DNA of 64,000 bases from Oscillospiraceae bacterium (GTDB lineage Bacteria > Bacillota > Clostridia > Oscillospirales > Oscillospiraceae). Of this stretch, positions 57,208-64,000 are shown one piece after another (position 1 is the first letter of the stretch; each line of letters opens with the position of its first letter). A program made the translations under genes and the position numbers. Where the stretch lies: positions 1 to 64,000 of the forward strand of contig SVKQ01000010.1 in NCBI GenBank assembly GCA_015068325.1. Reading direction: 5' to 3'. The notes beneath the pieces are model-generated. The model worked only from the letters and a program-made list of their open reading frames with translations. It searched no databases and was not told the DNA's origin.

Positions 57208-58878
57208 TCAGGTGAGGACTGCACCCTTCAGAACAGAGCCGACGCAGTGCTGGTAGACCTTCAGGTAACCCTTTTTGGGAGCTAGTTTCAGTTCGGCCTG
57301 CGCCATGCGCCGTTCCAGTTCCTCCTGGGGGAGTTCTATCTCCAGGCGGCGGTTGGGCAGATCATAAGTGATGATGTCTCCGTCCCGTACCGCGCACAGG
57401 GGCCCCCGAAGGGCCGCCTCAGGAGAAGCATAACTGAAGCAGGCGCCGGAAGCCGCCCCGGACAGGCGCCCGTCGGTGATGACGCAGACAGATTCCTTCA
57501 ACGGGCTCCCCTTCAGTTCCGTGGTAAAGTTATAAGCGGTTTCCGGCCCGGCCTTGACGCCCTGGTAAATAATCAGAATCGCCTCACCGGCATGGATGTC
57601 TCCATTGCGCAAAGCCGCCGTGGCATCATAGACGTTAGTAAATACGCGAGCTCTGCCCGAAAAGGTGTTCCGGAGTGCCTCCGGTACCGCAGAGAGCTTG
57701 ATGAAGGCTCCTTCTGGCACAAGATTTCCCCGGCACAAGGCCATTCCGCCGTCAAAGCTCAAAGGATGCTCCAGGGGCCGGATCACTGTGTTATCCAAAA
57801 TGATATGTCCCTGAATATTCTCCGCCAGCGTGCGCCCGTTGACACTGATACAGCTGAGGTCCAGATGTTCACGGATCTCATTCAGTACACTGCCTAGGCC
57901 ACCGGCACGGCGAAAATCCTCCATACAGTGGGGACCGTTGGGGCGGATTCCAACCAGAAGAGGGATCTTCTGACTGGCGTCAGCGTAAATATCGCTGCAG
58001 TTCATATCCAGTTCGCTCTCTGTGGCGATGGCAGGAACATGGATAATGGTATTTGTGGAACCACCTATCGCCATACACATATGTATGGCATTCGCAATTG
58101 CAGCGGGAGTGATAATTTGTCTGGCCGTGATCTGCTGTTCCCACAGGCACATAATCTGCTTGCCCGCCTGATACGCCAGATTCCGCAGTTCCTCCGACAC
58201 TGCCGGTAGGCAGGAATTACCCGGCAGACTCATACCAATCGTCTCGCAGATCATACTCATAGTGTTCGCCGTGCCCATCATGCCGCAGGCACCGGGACCC
58301 GGAGCAATGCTGTGTAATAACTCCTGATAGTCCTCCTGGCTTATTTCTCCCCGAAGGGCCTTCGTGATACTCGGACCCACATCAATGTAGTCTACATACT
58401 GATCATGGAGTCTTGCGGTTTCCATATAGCCGCCGGTAACTACGATCATTGGCAGATCCAGTCGTCCAGCCGCCATCAGCAGTGCTGGCAAAACCTTGTC
58501 GCACGTACCGATAAGTACCAGAGCGTCCATCATGTTCGCTTCCGCCATCACCTCAATCTCATTGACCAATAGATCACGGGATGGAAGGATATAAGCGGGC
58601 TTTACAATACCGTCGCATACACTGACGCCGTTAAAATGAAAGGGTAGCCCACCGGTCTCCCGAATGCCTCGCTCCACGGCTGCCTCTAACTCTCGGAGGT
58701 GGATGTGGCCGGGATTGCACTCACTCCAGGTGTTGATAATGCCAATGTGCGGAGTATCCAGTTCCCGGTCAGTATAGCCGCAGCCATACAGCAACCCCCG
58801 GGCACCGGCATAGTCCACATCCATGTGATCCGGAAGGTCGCTCCTCAGCCGGGGCAGATTTTTTATTTCATCTAACAA
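57208..58878 (-). CDS. IlvD/Edd-family dehydratase (copy 2)
   Basis: 556 aa, clearly paralogous to copy 1 (same HIGIINTWSECNPGHIHLRE layout, IGTCDKVLPALLMAAG, GACGMMGTANTMSM, TDGRLSGAASGAC) but diverged. The first Fe-S segment reads VSVCDGIV instead of LCDCVGGGD. The start is TTG at 58878, 6 nt after GGAGG, with no better ATG in frame. It lies between oppF and copy 1 in one direction, so it probably belongs to the Opp transcript. Substrate unknown; two different dehydratases beside a peptide/solute ABC importer suggest uptake and dehydration of a hydroxyacid. Confidence 0.9.
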   Translation of the reverse strand: MLDEIKNLPRLRSDLPDHMDVDYAGARGLLYGCGYTDRELDTPHIGIINTWSECNPGHIHLRELEAAVERGIRETGGLPFHFNGVSVCDGIVKPAYILPSRDLLVNEIEVMAEANMMDALVLIGTCDKVLPALLMAAGRLDLPMIVVTGGYMETARLHDQYVDYIDVGPSITKALRGEISQEDYQELLHSIAPGPGACGMMGTANTMSMICETIGMSLPGNSCLPAVSEELRNLAYQAGKQIMCLWEQQITARQIITPAAIANAIHMCMAIGGSTNTIIHVPAIATESELDMNCSDIYADASQKIPLLVGIRPNGPHCMEDFRRAGGLGSVLNEIREHLDLSCISVNGRTLAENIQGHIILDNTVIRPLEHPLSFDGGMALCRGNLVPEGAFIKLSAVPEALRNTFSGRARVFTNVYDATAALRNGDIHAGEAILIIYQGVKAGPETAYNFTTELKGSPLKESVCVITDGRLSGAASGACFSYASPEAALRGPLCAVRDGDIITYDLPNRRLEIELPQEELERRMAQAELKLAPKKGYLKVYQHCVGSVLKGAVLT

Positions 58879-58938
58879 TCTATCCCTCCTTCAGCGTATC
58901 AATGTCCACACAGATACCTCTGTTTAGTATAGGAGCCG

Positions 58939-59976
58939 CTACCGTAGGATACCCATGCCATTTTCCAGAGGATAGTGACAGGCAACCAGATGATCACTGC
59001 CATCGCGGGAGATCAGTTCAGGAGCCTCCTGGTGGCAGCGCTCCCGGGCATAGGGGCAGCGAGTGCAGAACCGGCATCCCGCTGGAGGGTTCACCGGACT
59101 GGGAACGTCACCGCTCAAAATCGCCGCGTTCTCCTTATCCCGCAGAGTGGGATCCGGAATGGGAACCGCTTGCAGCAGGCCCTCGGTATAGGGGTGCATG
59201 GGATGGGCGAACAGCTCCTTTTTGGGAGCCAATTCCATGATCCTGCCCAGGTACATCACTGCCACGTTGGTACTAATGTGCTTTACCGTGGGCATGCCGT
59301 GGGCAATGAAGATATAGGTGAGGTTAAACTTTTTCTGTAATTCAGCCAGCAGATTCAGAATCTGGGCCTGGATGGATACGTCCAGAGCAGAGACCGGTTC
59401 ATCGCAGATAATGAGTTTCGGCTTCAGAGCCAGAGCGCGAGCAATGCCCATGCGCTGGCGCTGGCCGCCGGAGAACTCATGGGGATACCGGAAGGCAGAG
59501 GAGCGAGGCAAGCCAACCTCGTCCATGAGTGTGAAAACCTCCTCCCGCAGCTGCGGACCGGAACAGATGTGGTGGGTGCGGAAGGGCTCGGCAATGATAT
59601 CAAAAACCTTCATCCGGGGATTCAGGGAGGAGAAGGGATCCTGAAAGATCATCTGGATGTTGGCCCGCTCTTCCCGCAGCTCTGTCCCCTTGAGGTTGGT
59701 GAAATCTTTGCCGTTAAACAGCACCTGACCGCTGGTTGCATCCAAAAGGCGGATAATGGTATTGCCCAGCGTGGACTTGCCGCAGCCGGACTCGCCCACC
59801 ACGCCCAGGGTTTCACCGGCCTTGATGCGGAAGCTCACGTCATCCACGGCCCGGAGATAAACCGGCTTGCGATGAATCAGACTCTTGTTCACATTGAAAA
59901 ATTTGCAGAGGTGATTGACCTCCAGCAGATACTCCGGCTCGGCGGCCTGTCCGATGGTGTTCACGTTCTCAGTCAT
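58939..59976 (-). CDS. oppF: Opp-type ABC transporter ATP-binding protein (OppF-like)
   Basis: 345 aa ATPase of a peptide/nickel-type importer. Walker [10 protein letters not shown] near residue 60, [13 protein letters not shown]-loop, signature FSGGQRQR, Walker B LIICDEP. The H-loop reads [13 protein letters not shown], with Gly-Met where most relatives have Asp-Leu. The C-terminal oligopeptide region has the four-cysteine pattern [14 protein letters not shown]. It overlaps oppD by 8 bp. Confidence 0.94.
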   Translation of the reverse strand: MTENVNTIGQAAEPEYLLEVNHLCKFFNVNKSLIHRKPVYLRAVDDVSFRIKAGETLGVVGESGCGKSTLGNTIIRLLDATSGQVLFNGKDFTNLKGTELREERANIQMIFQDPFSSLNPRMKVFDIIAEPFRTHHICSGPQLREEVFTLMDEVGLPRSSAFRYPHEFSGGQRQRMGIARALALKPKLIICDEPVSALDVSIQAQILNLLAELQKKFNLTYIFIAHGMPTVKHISTNVAVMYLGRIMELAPKKELFAHPMHPYTEGLLQAVPIPDPTLRDKENAAILSGDVPSPVNPPAGCRFCTRCPYARERCHQEAPELISRDGSDHLVACHYPLENGMGILR

Positions 59977-60973
59977 TGGCAGTCCCCTCCTTTACAGGTG
60001 ATCCGGCGTATTTACCGCACCGGACAAAGTGGCCCGGCTCCACCTCGTAGAGGCAGGGATGGTTGCCGGTGCAGTTGGGCCCTTTGTGGCAGCAGCGGGG
60101 ATTGAATTTGCAGCCCTCCGGCATGTCCGCAAGGCCGGGGACAATGCCCTCAATGGGATTCAGGCTGTCCTCCAATTCATGAACTTTGATGGTGCTTTTC
60201 ATCAGGCCCTGTGTATACGGGTGGAGGGGATTTTTAAACAGGGTGAACACATCAGCCATCTCCACGATCTGACCGGCATACATGACGATGACCCGATCCG
60301 CAATCTCTGCAATGACGCCCAGATCATGAGTGATGAAGATGATAGAGGTGTCGATTTCGGACATCAGCCGCTTCATCAGCCGCAGAATCTGCGCCTGGAT
60401 GGTAACATCCAGAGCAGTGGTAGGTTCATCTGCCACCAGCAGCTTGGGATTGCAGGACAGAGCCATGGCAATCATGACCCGCTGGCGCATGCCGCCGCTG
60501 AGGGTGTTGGGGTAGTTCTTGTAGACCTCTTCCGGACGGGGAATGCCCACCAGGCGGAGCATTTCGATACAGCGCTCCTTGATCTTGGCAGGCTTTTCCC
60601 TGCTGTGGATCCGGACCATTTCATAGAGCTGGTTGCCGATGGTGAACAGGGGGTTCAGGGAGGTCAGGGGCTCCTGGAAGATCATGGACATCTCACAGCC
60701 CCGGAGCTTACGAATTTGCTCTTTGCTCATTTTGGAGAGGTCACGGCCTTCAAAGTCAATGCGCTCGGCCTCCACAATGGCAGAGCGGTCCACCAGGCCC
60801 ATAATGGAGAGCATAGTGACACTCTTGCCACAGCCGGACTCACCGACAATGCCCAGCAGTTCGCCTTTCTTCACACAGAAGGACAGATCGTCCACAGCTT
60901 TCACTCGGCCGTCGTGGGTGCGGAAGTATGTGTTAAGATGCTGAACATCCAATAAAATATCATCTTGCTTCAT
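59969..60973 (-). CDS. oppD: Opp-type ABC transporter ATP-binding protein (OppD-like)
   Basis: 334 aa. Walker [12 protein letters not shown]-loop [12 protein letters not shown], signature LSGGMRQR, Walker [13 protein letters not shown] and a normal H-loop [13 protein letters not shown]. The C-terminal cysteine region ([14 protein letters not shown]) is typical of OppD/DppD. It follows oppC by 17 bp and overlaps oppF. Confidence 0.95.
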   Translation of the reverse strand: MKQDDILLDVQHLNTYFRTHDGRVKAVDDLSFCVKKGELLGIVGESGCGKSVTMLSIMGLVDRSAIVEAERIDFEGRDLSKMSKEQIRKLRGCEMSMIFQEPLTSLNPLFTIGNQLYEMVRIHSREKPAKIKERCIEMLRLVGIPRPEEVYKNYPNTLSGGMRQRVMIAMALSCNPKLLVADEPTTALDVTIQAQILRLMKRLMSEIDTSIIFITHDLGVIAEIADRVIVMYAGQIVEMADVFTLFKNPLHPYTQGLMKSTIKVHELEDSLNPIEGIVPGLADMPEGCKFNPRCCHKGPNCTGNHPCLYEVEPGHFVRCGKYAGSPVKEGTAND

Positions 60974-60990
60974 ATAACACCTGCTTTCCG

Positions 60991-61887
60991 TTACTGCAAG
61001 CCCTGGTTGTGCGGATCCAGAACATCACGGATCCAGTTACCCAGGAACATAATGCCCAGAACAGCCAGGGTGATGGCAATGCCCGGGAAAGTGGCGATCC
61101 ACCAATGAGTGGCCAGATAGTTCCGGCCATCCGAAAGCATACCGCCCCAGGAGACCTGAGGTGCCTGAATGCCCAAGCCCAGGAAGCTCAGGGAGGTCTC
61201 GGCAATGATGCTGCTGGCTACGGCCAGTGTGGACACCACGATGAAAGAGGACATGACATTGGGGATGATATGCCGCCGGATAATGGTGCTGTTGGGGGTG
61301 CCGATGGTCACAGCCGCTTTCACAAACTCTCGGTTTTTCAGGCTCAGTACCTCGCTTCGAATCAGGCGGGCGTACTGGATCCATCCGGTGAAGCCAATAA
61401 CGAACACCAGAGTGGGAATGCCGCCGGAGACGGCGCTGATGAGCACCATGGCCAGCAGAGTCCGGGGGATAGCATGAAAAGCATCGGTAATCCGCATGAT
61501 AATGCTGTCGCAGATGCCGCCGTAATAACCGGCTACCAAGCCAAAAAGGGTGCCGATGATGCCGGCCACAATGACGGAACATACACCGATTAGCATGGAT
61601 ACCCGGGTGCCGTACATGATCCGGCAGAGAATGCAACGGCCCAGGTTGTCAGTGCCAAGGGGGAACTCCATGGAGCCACCCTCCATCCAGAAAGGTGATG
61701 TTGTCATATTGCCGGGGTTCAGGGCTGCCGGGTCATGGCCGGCCAGCTGCGGGGCAAACACAGCAATGATGAGAAATGCCATTACGATGATAAAGCCCAG
61801 CAGGCCGGTTTTGCTCTTCAGGAGCAAGCGGCCCCAGCGGGAGAAGAACGCTTTGACACGTGCGCTGAATGATTCGTTTTCGTACAT
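60991..61887 (-). CDS. oppC: Opp-type ABC transporter permease (OppC-like)
   Basis: 298 aa with an N-terminal cytoplasmic stretch, then six hydrophobic helices. LGTDNLGRCILCRIMYGTRVSM near residue 77 and the EAA loop around VKAAVTIGTPNSTIIRRHI are typical of OppC/DppC. It follows oppB by 17 bp. Confidence 0.93.
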   Translation of the reverse strand: MYENESFSARVKAFFSRWGRLLLKSKTGLLGFIIVMAFLIIAVFAPQLAGHDPAALNPGNMTTSPFWMEGGSMEFPLGTDNLGRCILCRIMYGTRVSMLIGVCSVIVAGIIGTLFGLVAGYYGGICDSIIMRITDAFHAIPRTLLAMVLISAVSGGIPTLVFVIGFTGWIQYARLIRSEVLSLKNREFVKAAVTIGTPNSTIIRRHIIPNVMSSFIVVSTLAVASSIIAETSLSFLGLGIQAPQVSWGGMLSDGRNYLATHWWIATFPGIAITLAVLGIMFLGNWIRDVLDPHNQGLQ

Positions 61888-61904
61888 GATAAAGGCTCCT
61901 CTCC

Positions 61905-62819
61905 TTAATATTTGATGCGGGGATCAATGAGACAGTAAACAATATCCGCAATGAGATTTGCCACCAGAGTAATGAGGGCGATTAGAAAAATACACACCTG
62001 AACCACACACATATCACGGTTGGTGATGGACTGCACCAGCAACTGGCCCAGCCCTGGCCAGGCAAAGACCGTTTCGGTAATCAGCGCACCGCCGATCAAG
62101 CCGGGAATCTGCAAAGCCACAATAGTGACAACCGGTACCAGGGCGTTTTTGAAAGCGTGCTTGCAGATTACCATGCCCTCCCGCAGACCTTTGCTGCGGG
62201 CAGTGCGGATATAATCCTGGTGCATGATTTCCAGCATGTTGGAACGAATCAGTGGGATGATGGTGGAAGCCGTGCCGAAGGACAGTGTCAGCGCTGGAAG
62301 TATGAGATTCATAATTGTCCCCCGGCCTGAAACAGGAAAGATGGGATGTTGTACCGCCAGCAGCAAAATCAGCATGATAGCCACCCAGAAACCGGGCATG
62401 GCCCGTCCCAGAGCCGAGATTCCGCTGATAATCAAGTCAAAGGGGCTGTTTCGAAATTGGGCGCTAAGTATGCCCAGTGGAATGGCAATAAGAATAGAGA
62501 ACAGCAGGGATACACCGGCCAGCTGGACAGAGGCGGGAATTCGCTGGATGGCCAGCTCAGCGGCAGGCAAGCGATAGCGATAGGAGGTGCCGAAATCGCC
62601 TTTCAGGGCGTTGGTAATAAAAATGCGGTACTGGGTGGTCAGCGGTTCGTTGAGACCTAGGGCCTCCCGCAGCAAATCTCGCTCCTCATCAGAGGCCGTT
62701 GGAGGCAGCATGGTGCTGGTGGGATCACCGGTGACATTCACCAGCAGGAAAACAATCATGCTGATGATAATCAGCACCGGAATGATCTGGAGAATCCGGC
62801 GGACAAGATATTTAACCAT
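61905..62819 (-). CDS. oppB: Opp-type ABC transporter permease (OppB-like)
   Basis: 304 aa, six helices, beginning KYLVRRILQIIPVLIIISM as in OppB/DppB. The EAA loop is around DYIRTARSKGLREGMV, and the end GLGQLLVQSITNRD is family-typical. First transporter gene, 62 bp after the S9 peptidase gene. No substrate-binding protein (OppA) gene is in the window; it may lie outside or be unlinked. Confidence 0.93.
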   Translation of the reverse strand: MVKYLVRRILQIIPVLIIISMIVFLLVNVTGDPTSTMLPPTASDEERDLLREALGLNEPLTTQYRIFITNALKGDFGTSYRYRLPAAELAIQRIPASVQLAGVSLLFSILIAIPLGILSAQFRNSPFDLIISGISALGRAMPGFWVAIMLILLLAVQHPIFPVSGRGTIMNLILPALTLSFGTASTIIPLIRSNMLEIMHQDYIRTARSKGLREGMVICKHAFKNALVPVVTIVALQIPGLIGGALITETVFAWPGLGQLLVQSITNRDMCVVQVCIFLIALITLVANLIADIVYCLIDPRIKY

Positions 62820-62881
62820 TTAATCACCTCAAAATGCGTATAGACGGGCAGAGCAGCAAAATAGGGGGCGCCGCCGTTGCG

Positions 62882-64000
62882 TTACTGGTTGCAGTCAGGG
62901 GTCAGATATTTGTCAAGCCAAGCTGTGATTTCCTTCATGCGGCGGATGCGGTGTGTGGGGCGGCCGCTGCGGCTGAGCTCATGGCTTTCACCCTTGAAAA
63001 TCACAATGCGGGTATCGATACCAAAATATTTCAGTGCTGTATACATTTCAATGCCATCCGACAGCGGACAGCGATAGTCTTCGTTGGAATGAATAAACAG
63101 GGTAGGAGTGTGACATTTATCGGCATACTTCAGCGGAGAACCGTTCCAGAAGGCGTCGTGGTGTTCCCAAATATTGGCGCCCATCGCCTGGTTCATGGGG
63201 AAGCGGTAGCCTGTATCAGAGGTGGCAAAATGGGCCACTTGATCGGAGATACCACGCTGGGAGGCTCCGCAGCGGAAACGGTCAGTGTGACAGATGATCC
63301 AGTTGGTCATAAAACCGCCATAAGAGCCACCAGCCACGCCCATTCGCTCTGTGTCGATCTGAGGATAGCGGGCAATGCACTCGTCGGTAAACTTCATAAG
63401 ATCCTCGTAGTCAATCGTGCCGTATTTGTTGATAACATCGGCAAATTCATTGTCCCGGCCCTCGCTGCCCCGGGGATCGCAGTAGATGACGAAATAGCCA
63501 TGGTTGGCACGATACTGGAGTTCATGGTAGAAAATAGGGCCGTAGGCACACTTGGGGCCTCCGTGGATGTCCAGCACCGCAGGGTACTTCCTGGAGGGGT
63601 CAAAGTCAATGGGCTTCATAACCCATCCATCTAAGGTATAACCATCGTTTTCAAAAGTAACATGCTCCGGTGTGCTGACAGTGCGCTCCTGGGTCACCCA
63701 GTCATTGAAATGGGTGACCTGCCGCAGCACACCGTTTTTCAAGGAATAAAGTTCCTGGAGCTGCGTGTCCCGCATGGCCACGCACAGAATCTCATCCCGG
63801 GTGACTGCCAGACAGTCCACCACGCCGTCCTCATCCGTGAGATCCTCAAATGTGCCGTCGGCGTTCAGACGGCGGATCACCGCACTGCCACCCCTACCGG
63901 AAAGGTAGTACACATCGCCGTCTAGGTGGCGGAACTCCGCGGAGCCGGAGCCATAGCGGCAGTCTGTGATGACATAGCTACAGGCACTCTCTTCGTTCTT
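62882..64000 (-). CDS. S9-family (prolyl oligopeptidase/acylaminoacyl-peptidase) peptidase, 5' end beyond window
   Basis: The frame is open to the window edge upstream of the track's GTG at 63913, so the gene is partial; at least 373 residues are visible. The C-terminal alpha/beta-hydrolase domain is complete: GGSYGGFMT (nucleophile Ser), NEDYRCP (Asp) and GESHELSRSG (His). Upstream residues such as VYYLSGRGGSAVIRRLNADG fit the beta-propeller. No signal peptide can be judged. It precedes oppB in the same direction, so peptide cleavage and uptake are probably linked. Confidence 0.93.
   Translation of the reverse strand, partial: KNEESACSYVITDCRYGSGSAEFRHLDGDVYYLSGRGGSAVIRRLNADGTFEDLTDEDGVVDCLAVTRDEILCVAMRDTQLQELYSLKNGVLRQVTHFNDWVTQERTVSTPEHVTFENDGYTLDGWVMKPIDFDPSRKYPAVLDIHGGPKCAYGPIFYHELQYRANHGYFVIYCDPRGSEGRDNEFADVINKYGTIDYEDLMKFTDECIARYPQIDTERMGVAGGSYGGFMTNWIICHTDRFRCGASQRGISDQVAHFATSDTGYRFPMNQAMGANIWEHHDAFWNGSPLKYADKCHTPTLFIHSNEDYRCPLSDGIEMYTALKYFGIDTRIVIFKGESHELSRSGRPTHRIRRMKEITAWLDKYLTPDCNQ

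Noticed and set aside
1-64000. CRISPR arrays and rRNA genes
   Set aside because: No regularly spaced repeats and no rRNA-like conserved sequence were seen anywhere in the window.

Overview
The window looks like chromosome from a strictly anaerobic, fairly high-GC Firmicute, most likely an Oscillospiraceae-type gut Clostridium. This is inferred from strong AGGAGG ribosome sites, sigma-A promoters with 17-nt spacers, citrate lyase, a class III ribonucleotide reductase, a double-cubane-cluster reductase with its BadF-type activase, and typical Clostridia mobile genes. No rRNA, intact tRNA or CRISPR array is seen.

Layout. (1) 1-1.6 kb: the end of a mobile element, a large serine recombinase cut by the window edge. 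(2) 1.7-14 kb: malic enzyme, an Ldh2-family dehydrogenase, an NSS transporter, an NhaC antiporter, an ornithine/alanine racemase-family enzyme, phosphate acetyltransferase, a membrane-anchored MutS-like ATPase, ProC and an MBL-fold hydrolase. (3) 14.2-20.7 kb: a DeoR regulator and a 2-oxoacid dehydrogenase operon (E2 with two nearly identical lipoyl domains, E3, and a fused E1 alpha-beta). (4) 20.8-23.4 kb: an EF-G/TetM-like GTPase fused to a YacP/Rae1-type NYN nuclease domain. (5) 23.8-27.4 kb: a double-cubane-cluster reductase, DUF3343 protein, activase and cysteine desulfurase operon. (6) 27.7-40.1 kb: plsY, then a citrate block (citXG fusion, citC, citM, citF, citE, citD, icd, an aconitase-like hydratase and a BKACE enzyme). 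(7) 40.2-46.3 kb: trxB, nrdD with a fused redoxin domain, nrdG, and an uncharacterised DUF4037/TPR pair. (8) 46.46-51.6 kb: a decayed island that starts in the 3' half of a tRNA-Val gene and holds folC, IS110 and tyrosine-integrase remnants plus an IS66 element whose transposase carries an in-frame amber codon. (9) 51.6-64 kb: a visibly more AT-rich set with ferritin, RidA, MATE, EamA, nitroreductase, two IlvD/Edd dehydratases, an Opp-type ABC transporter without a binding protein, and an S9 peptidase cut by the window edge.

How genes work together. Citrate would be imported by CitM and either split by the CitDEF lyase (matured by CitC and CitXG) to acetate and oxaloacetate, or sent through the hydratase and Icd to 2-oxoglutarate. 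NrdG activates NrdD, and the fused redoxin plus TrxB suggest NADPH/thioredoxin-driven dNTP synthesis; tandem NrdR-like boxes cover the nrdD promoter. In the double-cubane operon the desulfurase, a putative S/Se carrier (DUF3343), the ATP-driven activase and the reductase form a plausible self-contained cluster-assembly and activation unit. The most novel-looking single gene is the translation-GTPase/NYN nuclease fusion.
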